Positions 1 through 8,424 of a stretch of 64,000 bases of DNA are shown here, one piece after another. Below the pieces are notes generated by a model. The model was given only the letters and a program-made list of their open reading frames with translations. It was not told where the DNA came from and searched no databases. The DNA lies in NCBI RefSeq assembly GCF_001552735.1, contig NZ_BCRT01000015.1, positions 186,001 through 250,000 on the forward strand. Direction: 5' to 3'. The position numbers and the translations under genes were made by a program. Position 1 is the first letter of the stretch; the number at the start of each line of letters is the position of its first letter. The DNA comes from Sanguibacter suarezii NBRC 16159. Its GTDB lineage: Bacteria; Actinomycetota; Actinomycetes; Actinomycetales; Cellulomonadaceae.

Positions 1-92
1 AGGGCGCCGAAGATCGTCCACACGGTGCGGGGGTTGAGCACGACGAGAGGCTTGTCCTCGGCCGTCGCGGTGGCGGGAGGGGATGCTGCCAT
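1..92 (-). CDS. N-terminus of a probable MFS drug exporter (partial)
   Basis: Only the first 30 codons are inside the window; the gene runs off the left edge. The start ATG (complement of 90-92) is preceded by AGAGGA at a normal ribosome-binding distance. The visible protein begins MAASPPATATAEDKP and then VLNPRTVWTIFGAL, the usual polar N-terminus leading into the first membrane helix of EmrB/QacA-type (DHA2) exporters. It follows a TetR regulator by 33 bases on the same strand, the standard arrangement for a repressed efflux pump. The family assignment is inference from these 30 residues and the neighbour; another membrane transporter class is possible. Confidence 0.5.
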   Translation of the reverse strand, partial: MAASPPATATAEDKPLVVLNPRTVWTIFGA

Positions 93-125
93 GAGGTGTC
101 CTCTTCTGAGTTCTGTGGTCCTGGA

Positions 126-752
126 TCAGTCGGTCGCGAACAGGGCACGCAGCTCTGCGACGGCGACTGACACGTAGGTGAATGGTGGGTCTGTGCGGCC
201 GGCGGCTTCCCAGTGGGTCAGGGCAGAGCGGACCATGACCGTGACGATCATCGCGGCGTTCTTCTCTGCGGGCCCCACCGTCTCGGCGCCGTTGCGGCGC
301 GCGACGAGGTCCTCGACCAGCCCGCACCGCTCTTCCAACCAGGCCATGTGCCGGAGGAGGAGCTGCGGTTCGCGGTGGACGAGCTGCATGGTCTGACTCA
401 TGCGCTCGGGATCGAGGGGGACGTCGGCGAGCTGGGCGGTGGCCAGCTCGGCGCAGTCCAGCAGCAGGTTCCCGGTCGGCCCGCCAGCGACGAAGGTCGC
501 GGCCGCCTCGGGGTCGATCTCCCAGGGGGCGATGCCGAGCACGGAATCGATCTTGGAGTCGAAGTAGTTGAAGAAGGTCCGGGGCGAGACCCCGACCTGG
601 TCGCAGATCATCTCGACCGTCACGGCGTCCAGCCCGTGCTCGTGGACGAGGTCGTGCGCGGCGGCCACGAGCGCTTCTCGTCGCGCCGCCTTCTTGCGCT
701 CGCGCAGGCCGCCGGGGGGGCTCTGCGTCACTGGCTCACGGGTGGGGTGCAT
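126..752 (-). CDS. TetR/AcrR family transcriptional regulator
   Basis: A 208-residue TetR-type repressor. The N-terminal helix-turn-helix is clear: a basic RERKKAARREAL stretch, then GLDAVTVEMICDQVGVSPRTFFNYFDSK, the canonical TetR recognition region. The C-terminal ligand domain has no family-specific signature I recognise. I chose the ATG at 752 rather than the GTG five codons upstream (767), because a good promoter (TTGACT, 18 bases, TATTTT) would start transcription exactly on the A of this ATG, giving a leaderless mRNA, whereas the GTG overlaps the -10 box. Perfect inverted repeats lie in the promoter, consistent with autorepression. The exporter gene follows by 33 bases and is the likely target. 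Confidence 0.88.
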   Translation of the reverse strand: MHPTREPVTQSPPGGLRERKKAARREALVAAAHDLVHEHGLDAVTVEMICDQVGVSPRTFFNYFDSKIDSVLGIAPWEIDPEAAATFVAGGPTGNLLLDCAELATAQLADVPLDPERMSQTMQLVHREPQLLLRHMAWLEERCGLVEDLVARRNGAETVGPAEKNAAMIVTVMVRSALTHWEAAGRTDPPFTYVSVAVAELRALFATD

Positions 753-758
753 CCGAAG

Positions 759-788
759 AAAATACACTCACTGCAGTTTTGCAGTCAA
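759..788 (-). promoter_or_regulatory. Promoter of the TetR gene, leaderless
   Basis: Reading the minus strand, TTGACT (788-783) and TATTTT (764-759) are separated by 18 bases. Six bases follow the -10 box before the ATG at 752, so the predicted +1 is the start codon itself. The box is AT-rich against a GC-rich background. Confidence 0.7.
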
Positions 789-793
789 TGCAA
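770..793. promoter_or_regulatory. Candidate TetR operator, two overlapping inverted repeats
   Basis: ACTGCA-N4-TGCAGT (770-785) is a perfect inverted repeat inside the promoter spacer, and TTGCA-N5-TGCAA (779-793) overlaps the -35 box. Both are where a TetR dimer would block polymerase. Which of the two is bound is not decidable by eye. Confidence 0.55.
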
Positions 794-823
794 CTTTGAC
801 CCGACGACGCGTGTTCCACGTCA

Positions 824-860
824 CCCGCCCCCACGCGGGCTCCCGAGCCTCCTGGGCGGG
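824..860 (-). terminator. Weak stem-loop after dhaM
   Basis: CCCGCCC (824-830) pairs with GGGCGGG (854-860) immediately after the dhaM stop codon. There is no T-run, so termination strength is uncertain. It separates the dha operon from the downstream TetR promoter. Confidence 0.3.
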
Positions 861-1577
861 TCAGAGCTCGCCGAAGCCGCCCTCGATGGCCTCGACGACC
901 GCAGCGACAGCCTCCTGCGCCTGCGGTCCGGTGGCGGTGAGCACGAGCCCCGCTCCTCCGGTCGCACCGAGCTTCATGAGCTCCAGGACGCTCGCCCCGT
1001 TCACCCCGTTGACCGTCACCGTGGCGTCGAAGCCGGCGATGAGCCGGGCGAGCACCGCGGCCGGCCGCGCGTGCAGTCCCATCGGGTTGCGCACGACGAC
1101 GGTCCGCTCGACCACCCCGTCGGCTGCGGTGCGCTCGGGCGCGCCGTCGCCGGCTGCGTTCTGCCCGCTCTCGCCGCCGGAACCCACGAAGGTGCTCCCG
1201 GCGTGCTCGGCCGAGGCGAGCACCTGCTCGATCGTGCCCCCGCCGTGGGCGGTCACCGCTGCGGCGACCGCACCCTCGACGAAGGGCGCGTCCGCGAGGA
1301 CGACGTGCTGGGCGTCATCGGCCAGGACCTCCAGGACGGACTCCACCGTGAGGATGGCCGAGCCGAGGTCGGCCAGGACCACGACGCCGTCCGCCGCGGC
1401 CAAGGCCTCTGAGACCGCCCCGTAGACGCGGTCGAAGCTTGTGCCGAGGGCACCGTCGTCCATCCCGCCGGCGGCCAGCAGCAGCACCTGCGGCGCCATC
1501 TGCTGGGCGAGCTCGACTGTCCCCTGGGCCAGACGCTGAGAGTGGGAGACCAGGACCAGTGCCACACGCGCCTTCAT
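861..1577 (-). CDS. dhaM: PTS-dependent dihydroxyacetone kinase phosphotransferase subunit DhaM (EIIA-HPr fusion)
   Basis: This 238-residue protein relays phosphate from the PTS to DhaL. Residues 1-125 form an EIIA-mannose domain with the acceptor histidine in VSHS (His12). Residues about 155-238 form an HPr domain with the NPMGLHARPA signature (His169) and a SVLELMKLGA segment equivalent to the HPr serine region. A low-complexity Gly/Ser/Ala linker joins them. The EI-like third domain of the E. coli protein is absent, so general enzyme I from elsewhere must feed this HPr. Its start overlaps the dhaL stop by four bases (ATGA), implying translational coupling. Confidence 0.93.
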   Translation of the reverse strand: MKARVALVLVSHSQRLAQGTVELAQQMAPQVLLLAAGGMDDGALGTSFDRVYGAVSEALAAADGVVVLADLGSAILTVESVLEVLADDAQHVVLADAPFVEGAVAAAVTAHGGGTIEQVLASAEHAGSTFVGSGGESGQNAAGDGAPERTAADGVVERTVVVRNPMGLHARPAAVLARLIAGFDATVTVNGVNGASVLELMKLGATGGAGLVLTATGPQAQEAVAAVVEAIEGGFGEL

Positions 1578-2215
1578 GCCGCGTCCTCGCTGGCCCGCAC
1601 CGCTGCCTGCAGCAGGATCACGCTGGAGGCCGCGCCAGGGTCCTTGTGACCGGCGCTGCGCTCACCGAGGTAGCTCGCACGACCCTTCGTGGCCACGAGC
1701 GGGATCGTGGACTCCGCACCCGCTGCGGCGGCCTTCTCCGCGGCGACGAGCACCTCCTCCGGGCTGGCACCGGCATCGGCGGCGGCCACCGCGGCGTCGA
1801 CCGCCGGGGACCACGCATCGACCATCGTCTTCTCCCCGACCTGGGCCTTGCCGCGCGCGGTGATGCCCTCCAGGGCACCCTCGAGCAGGGCGACCACGGC
1901 GTGGGAGTCGAGCTCGGGCAGGCCGCTGACCTTCGCCGCCCGCAAGAACGCCGTCCCGTACAACGGGCCGGAGGCACCGCCCACCGAGGACATCAAGGTG
2001 GTGGCGATGGTCTTGAGCACGTCGCCGATCATCTGAGGTGGCTCGGTGACCGCGTCGAGCTTGGCCACGACCGCCTGAAAGCCGCGGTTGAGGTTCTCCC
2101 CGTGGTCGCCGTCACCTATCTGTCGGTCGAGCTCGACGAGCTCGACCTTGGCGTCGGCGATCGACCTCGCGGCCTCTCGCGCCCACCGCTGTGCCCATGC
2201 CACGTCCAACGTCAT
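1574..2215 (-). CDS. dhaL: Dihydroxyacetone kinase subunit DhaL (ADP-binding)
   Basis: A 213-residue DhaL-type subunit. In PTS-dependent dihydroxyacetone kinases DhaL holds a permanently bound ADP that is rephosphorylated by DhaM and transfers phosphate to dihydroxyacetone bound in DhaK. The metal/nucleotide site is visible: Asp30, Asp35 and Asp37 in ELDRQIGDGDHG, followed by SSVGGASGPLYG. The length matches the family. It lies 57 bases after dhaK and overlaps dhaM by four bases. The start ATG has a GAGG-type ribosome-binding site. With dhaK and dhaM it makes a complete cytoplasmic kinase that yields dihydroxyacetone phosphate for glycolysis. Confidence 0.95.
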   Translation of the reverse strand: MTLDVAWAQRWAREAARSIADAKVELVELDRQIGDGDHGENLNRGFQAVVAKLDAVTEPPQMIGDVLKTIATTLMSSVGGASGPLYGTAFLRAAKVSGLPELDSHAVVALLEGALEGITARGKAQVGEKTMVDAWSPAVDAAVAAADAGASPEEVLVAAEKAAAAGAESTIPLVATKGRASYLGERSAGHKDPGAASSVILLQAAVRASEDAA

Positions 2216-2272
2216 TCCTGCCTCAGTCCCTCTCTAGACAGCCGTGCCGCTCTCAGCGGCGGTGCACCGACC

Positions 2273-3268
2273 TCACCAGCGCAGCGCGGCGGTGTGGACC
2301 GGTGCGTCCCACAGCTCGGTGAACTCCTCGTCCAGACGGAGCACGGTCACCGATGCGCCCTGCATCTCCAGCGACGTCACATAGTTGCCGACGAGCGAAC
2401 GCGCCACGGTGATGCCGCGTTCGGTGAGGAGTCGGTGTGCCTGACGATAGACCACGTACAGCTCCGACAAGGGCGTGCCGCCCATACCGTTAACGAACAG
2501 CAACACATCCTCGCCGCGACCGACCTCCAGGTCCTCCAGGATCGGGTCGACGAGCATGCCGGTGATCTCGTCCGCGGACGCCGCCGGGATGCGGCGGCGG
2601 CCGGGCTCCCCGTGGATCCCGATCCCGATCTCTACCTCGTCCTCGGGCAGGTCGAAGCTGGGACCTCCCACGTGCGGGACCGTGCAGGCGGTCAGCGCCA
2701 CCCCCATCGAGCGGACGTTGGCGTTGACCCGGGCGGCGATGGCCGCCACGGTCGCGAGGTCGTCGCCGCGCTCGGCAGCCGCACCGGCGATCTTCTCCAC
2801 CGCGACGGTGCCCGCGACCCCGCGCCGTCCCGCCGTGTAGAGGGAGTCCTTGACCGCCACGTCGTCGTCGACGACGACGACCGCGACGGTCACGCCGTCC
2901 TCCTCGGCGAGCTCGACGGCAGTCTCGAAGTTCAGCACGTCGCCGGTGTAGTTCTTGACGATGGCGAGCACCCCGCTACCGCTGTCCGCTGCCACCAGGG
3001 CAGGCACGATCTGGTCCGGGGACGGCGAGGTGAACACCGCGCCGGGGACCGCCGCGTCGAGCATGCCGACGCCGACGAAGCCGGCGTGCAGCGGCTCGTG
3101 ACCGGCGCCGCCGCCGGAGACCAGGCCGACCTTCCCGTGCACGGCCCCGCCGCGGCGCAGCACCAGCAGCGGGTCGGTGCGGACATCGACGATGTCCGCG
3201 TTCGCCCAGCCGAAACCTTCGACCGACTCGGCAACCACGTGCTCGGGATCGTTGATGAGCTTCTTCAT
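2273..3268 (-). CDS. dhaK: Dihydroxyacetone kinase subunit DhaK (substrate-binding)
   Basis: A 331-residue DhaK subunit. The covalent substrate-binding histidine is His219 in GIGIHGEPG, as in family members that hold dihydroxyacetone as a hemiaminal. The auxiliary His57 (GGGAGHEPLHAG) and Asp110 (NYTGD) are also present. The start ATG is preceded by AAGGG. It is the first gene of dhaK-dhaL-dhaM on the minus strand. No glycerol dehydrogenase, glycerol facilitator or DhaR-type regulator is adjacent, so the source of dihydroxyacetone and the control of the operon are not visible here. The neighbouring TetR gene has its own promoter and more likely serves the exporter. Confidence 0.95.
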   Translation of the reverse strand: MKKLINDPEHVVAESVEGFGWANADIVDVRTDPLLVLRRGGAVHGKVGLVSGGGAGHEPLHAGFVGVGMLDAAVPGAVFTSPSPDQIVPALVAADSGSGVLAIVKNYTGDVLNFETAVELAEEDGVTVAVVVVDDDVAVKDSLYTAGRRGVAGTVAVEKIAGAAAERGDDLATVAAIAARVNANVRSMGVALTACTVPHVGGPSFDLPEDEVEIGIGIHGEPGRRRIPAASADEITGMLVDPILEDLEVGRGEDVLLFVNGMGGTPLSELYVVYRQAHRLLTERGITVARSLVGNYVTSLEMQGASVTVLRLDEEFTELWDAPVHTAALRW

Positions 3269-3331
3269 GACTTGCCCTTCATCGCGCGTCAGCCAGGTAC
3301 GTTCATTGAAGCACCGCCGACGCGGGGCTGC

Positions 3332-4732
3332 TCACCCAAGCCCGAGCAGCATCCGCGCCTCAGCGACGAGGATGACCGAGCCGGTGACCAGCACGCCCGT
3401 GCCGGTGCCCACCCCGGTGGTGTCCTCGCTCTCGGCGCGCCCGGCCGCCACGTCGATCGCGTCGTCCAGCCGGGGTGAGGCGTGCACCCGGTCCTCGCCG
3501 AAGATCTCGATCGCGAGCTCCTCGAGATCGTCGACGTCGTGGGAGCGGACCGAGGAGGACTGCGTCACGACGATCTCGGCCAGCAGGGGCTCGAGCAGGG
3601 ACAAGATGGTCTCGGCGTCCTTGTCCTCCAGGATGCCGACCACCCCGACGAGCCGGGAGAACTCGAATGACTCCTCGATCGCGTCGACGAGCACCTGCGC
3701 ACCGGCGCCGTTGTGCGCGGCGTCGAGCAGGATGGTGGGGCTGGAGCGGACGACCTCCAGGCGGCCCGGGGAGTCGGTCGAGGCGAAGGCCGCCCCGACG
3801 ACGTCGCCGTCGAGCGCCCCGCCGCCGGAGACCAGCGCCTCGGTCGCGGCCAGCGCGAGCAGGGCGTTGTGCGCCTGGTGGGCGCCGTAGAGCGGCAGGA
3901 AGATCTCCGTGTACAGCCCCGCGGGGGTGCGCAGGCTGAGCAGCTGCCCGCCCACGGCCGGGAACCGCTCGGCGACCTCGAGGTCGATGCCCTCGCGCAG
4001 CACCCGGGCGCCGCGCCGGGCGGCCTCGCCCAGGACGATCTCCTCGGCGACCGGCTTCTGCTCGGCGAGCACGACGGTCGCCCCGTCCTTGATGATCCCG
4101 GCCTTCTTCTCCGCGATCTCCTCGATCGTGTGCCCGAGCCAGCCCTGGTGGTCCAAGGAGATCGGGGTGATGATCGCGATGTCACCGTCCACGACGTTGG
4201 TGGAGTCCCACAGCCCGCCCATACCGACCTCGATGATCGCGACGTCGACCGGAGCGTCGGCGAAGGCCGCGAAGGCCATCACCGTGAGCACCTCGAAGAA
4301 GCTCAGGCGCGGACCGCCGGCGGTCTCGGAGACCGCGTCGACCATCTCGATGTAGGGCTCGACGTCACGGAACACCTCGATGAAGCGCTCGGCGCTGATC
4401 GGCACACCGTCGATCGCGATGCGCTCGGTGACCGAGCTCAGGTGCGGGCTGGTGAACCGGCCGGTGCGCAGCCCGTGCTCGCGCACGAGGCTCTCGAGCA
4501 TCCGGGAGGTCGACGTCTTGCCGTTGGTCCCGGTGAGGTGGATGGAGCGGTAGGCCTTCTGCGGGTCGCCGAGCAGCTCGCACACGTCCCGGACGCGGTC
4601 GAGCGTGGGGTCGATGTCGTGCTCGGGCGCCCGGGACATGATCTCCCGGTAGACCGCGTCGAGCTCGGCCTGGACCTCGGGGGGGACGACGGGGCCGGTG
4701 TCCCGGCGCCGTCCGTTCTTGCGGGTGCTCAC
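3332..4732 (-). CDS. folC: Bifunctional folylpolyglutamate synthase/dihydrofolate synthase
   Basis: A 466-residue Mur-ligase-fold enzyme that adds glutamate to dihydropteroate and folates. The P-loop is [14 protein letters not shown] (residues 65-78). Further family markers are FTSPHL, the [16 protein letters not shown] segment and [11 protein letters not shown] near the substrate site. I set the start at the GTG at 4732: it overlaps the ileS stop codon by four bases (GTGA), the usual coupled arrangement, whereas the longer frame runs 48 low-complexity residues back into ileS. Co-transcription with ileS places it downstream of the T-box. Confidence 0.93.
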   Translation of the reverse strand: MSTRKNGRRRDTGPVVPPEVQAELDAVYREIMSRAPEHDIDPTLDRVRDVCELLGDPQKAYRSIHLTGTNGKTSTSRMLESLVREHGLRTGRFTSPHLSSVTERIAIDGVPISAERFIEVFRDVEPYIEMVDAVSETAGGPRLSFFEVLTVMAFAAFADAPVDVAIIEVGMGGLWDSTNVVDGDIAIITPISLDHQGWLGHTIEEIAEKKAGIIKDGATVVLAEQKPVAEEIVLGEAARRGARVLREGIDLEVAERFPAVGGQLLSLRTPAGLYTEIFLPLYGAHQAHNALLALAATEALVSGGGALDGDVVGAAFASTDSPGRLEVVRSSPTILLDAAHNGAGAQVLVDAIEESFEFSRLVGVVGILEDKDAETILSLLEPLLAEIVVTQSSSVRSHDVDDLEELAIEIFGEDRVHASPRLDDAIDVAAGRAESEDTTGVGTGTGVLVTGSVILVAEARMLLGLG

Positions 4733-7700
4733 GCGTCGGCTCCGTCTGTGGTGTCCGGCGTGGTCGCCGTGACGGCGACCCGCCGCTCGGGGGTGGGTGA
4801 CGTCTCCAGGACGATCTCGACCGCGAGGGTCTCGCGGGCGATGAGGTCGCGGTGCTCGTCGACCGCTCGGACCCACTCGGCGGGGACTGCCAGGGAGGCC
4901 ACGATGCGGTCGCCGACGTTGAGGCCGGCGGCCTTGCGGGCGTCCTGGACGTCGCGGACGACGTCCCGGGCGTATCCCTCACCGAGCAGGGCGTCGGTGA
5001 GCTCGAGGTCGAGGACCACGAAGCCACCGTCGGGCAGCACCGCGGCGGCCACCGAGGCGCCGGAGTCGTCGTCGGTCTGGGCAACGACGGTGACGAGCTC
5101 GTACTCGCCCTCGACGAGGGGCACCTCGCCGTCGGCGGTGCGCACCACGACCGTGCCGTCGCCGTCCTCGAACCACTCCCCTGCCTTGGCGGCCTTGATG
5201 GCTGCCTGGACGCCGCGACCCAGCCGCGGACCGGCGGCGCGAGCGTTGACGCTGAGACGACGCGAGATCCCGAAGGACTCCGCGGCGCCCTCGGCCAGGG
5301 GCACGAGCTCGACGGACTTGACGTTGAGCTCACCCATGAGCAGGTCGGTGTACGGCTCGAGGGCCGCGGTGTCCTCGACCACGACGGTGAGGGCCGCCAG
5401 CGGCTGACGCACGCGCAGCTGGTGGGCCTTGCGCAGACCGAGGCTCAGGGACACGATCGAGCGGACCGTGTCCATGGACGCGACCAGGGCCGGGTCGTCG
5501 GCGAGCACCAGCCCGTCCTGGGTCGGTGCGCCGTCGGCGCCGGTGAGCACCGGCCAGTCGGTCAGGTGCACGCTGCGCCCGCCGGTCAGGCCGCGCCAGA
5601 CCTCTTCGGAGAGCAGCGGCGCGAGCGGGGCCATCACCCGGGTGAGGGTCTCCAGCGCGGTGAACAGCGTGTTGAAGGCGTTGTCGTCCTCAGCCCAGAA
5701 CCGGTCCCGCTGGGTGCGCACGTACCAGTTGGTCAGGGTGTCCAGGTACTGGCGCACGGTCTCGCAGGCGCCTGCCACGTCGAAGACGTCGAGCTGGGCC
5801 TGGACGTCGGCGACGAGGTTGCGCGTGCTCGCGAGCAGGTAGCGGTCCATGTCGGGGAGACCGGCGACCTCCTCCGGGGTGATCCGGCGTGCGGTGTAGC
5901 CCGCCCCCGAGCGCGCAGCGCCGGCGTACAGCGTGAAGAAGTAGTACGTGCTCCACACCGGCAGCAGCACCTGACGCACCGAGTCGCGGATGCCGTCCTC
6001 GGTCACCACGAGGTTGCCCCCGCGCAGGATCGGGGAGCTCATGAGGAACCAGCGCATGGCGTCGGAGCCGTCACGGTCAAGGACCTCGGAGACGTCGGGG
6101 TAGTTGCGCAGCGACTTGCTCATCTTGCGGCCGTCGGAGCCGAGCACGATGCCGTGGGAGACGGCGTTGCGGAAGGCCGGCCGGTCGAAGAGCGCCGTGG
6201 CGAGGACGTGCAGGGTGTAGAACCACCCGCGCGTCTGACCGATGTACTCCACGATGAAGTCACCCGGGTAATGGTGCTCGAACCAGTCGGCGTTCTCGAA
6301 GGGGTAGTGCACCTGGGCGAAGGGCATCGAGCCGGAGTCGAACCACACGTCGAGGACGTCGGGGATGCGGCGCATGGTGGACTTCCCGGTGGGGTCGTCC
6401 GGGTTGGGGCGGGTCAGCTCGTCGATGAACGGCCGGTGCAGGTCGGTCACCGGCACCCCGAAGTCTGCCTCGAGCTCCGCGAGGGATCCATAGACGTCGA
6501 TGCGCGGGTAGTTCGCGTCGTCGGAGACCCACACCGGGATGGGCGTCCCCCAGTACCGGTTGCGGGAGATGGACCAGTCGCGGGCGCCGGCCAGCCACTT
6601 GCCGAACTGCCCGTCCTTGATGTGCTCCGGGGTCCAGGTGATCTCCTGGTTGAGCTCGACCATGCGGTCTCGGATCTTCGTCACCGAGACGAACCAGCTG
6701 GAGACCGCCTTGTAGATGAGCGGGTTCCGGCAGCGCCAGCAGTGCGGGTAGGAGTGCTGGTAGGTCTCGTGCCGCAGCACCAGGGCACGGCGGGAGGCAT
6801 CGATGCGCGCCAATGGGCCGGTGCCGTCCTTGAGGTCCTTGATGATCTGCGGGTTGGCGTCGAAGACCTGCTCGCCCGCGTACTCGGGGACGGCGACGGT
6901 GAAGCGCCCGCGGGCGTCGACCGGCACCACGGTGGCGATCCCGGCCTCCTGGCACACGGCCATGTCGTCCTCGCCGAAGGCGGGGGCGAGGTGGACCAGG
7001 CCGGTGCCGTCCTCGGTCGTGACGAAGTCCGCAGCGAGGATCTGGTGGGCCGCGGCGTTCTCGGGGTCACCGGCGAAGTAGTCGAAGACCGGGGCGTAGC
7101 GGCGCCCGGCCAGCTCGGAGCCCTTGACGGTGCGCACCACGTGCGAGGCGGCGTCGTCGGAGAGGTCGAGCTCCTTGGCGTAGGCGCCCAGGCGCGCGGC
7201 ACCGAGGATGACCGTCGAGCCGGCCAGCGCGGACTGCGGACCGGGGGTCACGGCGACGTAGTCGACCTCCGGGCCAACGGCGACGGCGAGGTTGGACGGC
7301 AGCGTCCACGGCGTCGTGGTCCAGATGAGGACGACCTCGTCGGTCGGCTCGCCGGCGGCGTCCAGCAGACGCAGCGCGACCGTCAGCGCCGGGTCCTGAC
7401 GAGACTGGTAGACGTCGTCGTCCATGCGCAGCTCGTGGTTGGACAGCGGGGTCTCGTCGCGCCAGCAGTAGGGCAGCACGCGGTAGCCCTCGTAGGCCAG
7501 GCCCTTGTCGTAGAGCTGCTTGAAGGCCCAGATGACGGACTCCATGAAGGAGACGTCGAGGGTCTTGTAGTCGTTGGCGAAGTCCACCCAGCGCGCCTGC
7601 CGGGTGACGTACTGCTTCCACTCCTCGGAGTACTTCATGACCGAGGTGCGGCAGACGTCGTTGAAGGCGGCGATGCCCATGGCCTCGATCTGGGACTTGT

Positions 7701-8073
7701 CCGTGATCCCCAGGGTCCGCTCGGCCTCGAGCTCGGCGGGCAGGCCGTGGGTGTCCCAGCCGAAGCGGCGCTCGACCTTCTGCCCGCGCATGGTGCGGTA
7801 GCGCGGCACGACGTCCTTGGCGTAGCCGGTGAGCAGGTGCCCGTAGTGCGGCAGACCGTTGGCGAAGGGTGGGCCGTCGTAGAAGACGAACTCGTTCGAG
7901 CCGTCCTGACCTGCCGGACGCGCGTCGACGGAGGCCTGGAAGGTCCCGTCCTTCTTCCAGTACGCGAGCACCTGCTCCTCGAGGGCGGGCAGGTTCGGCG
8001 AGGCGACCACGCCCGTCTGGTCGGGGCGGTGCTTGGGGTAGCTGTGCTGAGAGTTCTGGGCTGAGCTGGACAT
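4729..8073 (-). CDS. ileS: Isoleucyl-tRNA synthetase, IleS2-like type
   Basis: A 1114-residue class I synthetase that charges tRNA-Ile. The HIGH motif is HYGH (residues 76-79, in GLPHYGHLL) and the KMSKS loop is intact (650-654, followed by LRNYPD). The CP1 editing domain lies between, with a C-terminal anticodon-binding domain. The HYGH/NYPD forms and the length are those of the eukaryote-like IleS2 branch, which is commonly insensitive to mupirocin; that last point is family knowledge, not shown here. I chose ATG 8073 because AGGAG sits in front of it and the 28 residues of the longer frame come from the T-box leader. It is followed by folC with a four-base overlap. Confidence 0.96.
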   Translation of the reverse strand: MSSSAQNSQHSYPKHRPDQTGVVASPNLPALEEQVLAYWKKDGTFQASVDARPAGQDGSNEFVFYDGPPFANGLPHYGHLLTGYAKDVVPRYRTMRGQKVERRFGWDTHGLPAELEAERTLGITDKSQIEAMGIAAFNDVCRTSVMKYSEEWKQYVTRQARWVDFANDYKTLDVSFMESVIWAFKQLYDKGLAYEGYRVLPYCWRDETPLSNHELRMDDDVYQSRQDPALTVALRLLDAAGEPTDEVVLIWTTTPWTLPSNLAVAVGPEVDYVAVTPGPQSALAGSTVILGAARLGAYAKELDLSDDAASHVVRTVKGSELAGRRYAPVFDYFAGDPENAAAHQILAADFVTTEDGTGLVHLAPAFGEDDMAVCQEAGIATVVPVDARGRFTVAVPEYAGEQVFDANPQIIKDLKDGTGPLARIDASRRALVLRHETYQHSYPHCWRCRNPLIYKAVSSWFVSVTKIRDRMVELNQEITWTPEHIKDGQFGKWLAGARDWSISRNRYWGTPIPVWVSDDANYPRIDVYGSLAELEADFGVPVTDLHRPFIDELTRPNPDDPTGKSTMRRIPDVLDVWFDSGSMPFAQVHYPFENADWFEHHYPGDFIVEYIGQTRGWFYTLHVLATALFDRPAFRNAVSHGIVLGSDGRKMSKSLRNYPDVSEVLDRDGSDAMRWFLMSSPILRGGNLVVTEDGIRDSVRQVLLPVWSTYYFFTLYAGAARSGAGYTARRITPEEVAGLPDMDRYLLASTRNLVADVQAQLDVFDVAGACETVRQYLDTLTNWYVRTQRDRFWAEDDNAFNTLFTALETLTRVMAPLAPLLSEEVWRGLTGGRSVHLTDWPVLTGADGAPTQDGLVLADDPALVASMDTVRSIVSLSLGLRKAHQLRVRQPLAALTVVVEDTAALEPYTDLLMGELNVKSVELVPLAEGAAESFGISRRLSVNARAAGPRLGRGVQAAIKAAKAGEWFEDGDGTVVVRTADGEVPLVEGEYELVTVVAQTDDDSGASVAAAVLPDGGFVVLDLELTDALLGEGYARDVVRDVQDARKAAGLNVGDRIVASLAVPAEWVRAVDEHRDLIARETLAVEIVLETSPTPERRVAVTATTPDTTDGADA

Positions 8074-8080
8074 GAGGCGG

Positions 8081-8300
8081 GCTCCTGGGTGGTCCGAGTG
8101 GTGCACGTGCCGTGCGAGGACGACGCCGGACGCTCTCGCGCCGTGCCGCGGTACCACCCCGCTTGCCGCCCCACACTGCTGGGCGACCTCTCATGCCGGC
8201 TGTGACGGGCCTTACCCGTCCGGTTCTACTGGGGCGACGCCGTGCGGCGCGCCTGTTCTTCCGGAGGCTCACCGGTGATGGCCGGGTCGATGCCTGTGCA
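8081..8300 (-). promoter_or_regulatory. Translational T-box riboswitch of ileS (ultrashort stem I type)
   Basis: Minus-strand leader with all landmarks of the actinobacterial ileS T-box. The specifier codon ATC (8279-8277) sits in the segment CATCACCGGTGAGC. Stem III is GACGGG/CCCGTC at 8204-8220. The T-box core GGGGTGGTACCGCGG lies at 8160-8146; its TGGT bulge matches an A73 discriminator as in tRNA-Ile. GGGTGGT of the core is complementary to ACCACCC at 8093-8087, which directly abuts the AGGAG ribosome-binding site at 8086-8082. Uncharged tRNA-Ile should therefore free the site, while charged tRNA leaves it sequestered. There is no terminator U-tract, in line with translational control. 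Confidence 0.92.
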
Positions 8301-8303
8301 CCC

Positions 8304-8309
8304 ATGATA
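8304..8309 (-). promoter_or_regulatory. Candidate -10 box for the ileS-folC transcript
   Basis: TATCAT on the minus strand would start the RNA near 8297, just before the T-box specifier stem. No convincing -35 box is visible. Confidence 0.4.
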
Positions 8310-8424
8310 CCCGGCATCCTCCCGTGGCTGCCATCCCTCCCACGCTGTCCGCGACCAGCCCGGACCGCGGTGTTAGTGTCCCAAGGACTGAGCTTCTCCC
8401 CGCTGCTGCCACGGAGGCCTCACC

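Noticed and set aside
4852-8064. A 1070-codon open frame opposite ileS
   Set aside because: It is a shadow of the high-GC third positions of ileS: no start signal, no recognisable motif, and repetitive Gly/Val/Asp/Arg composition.
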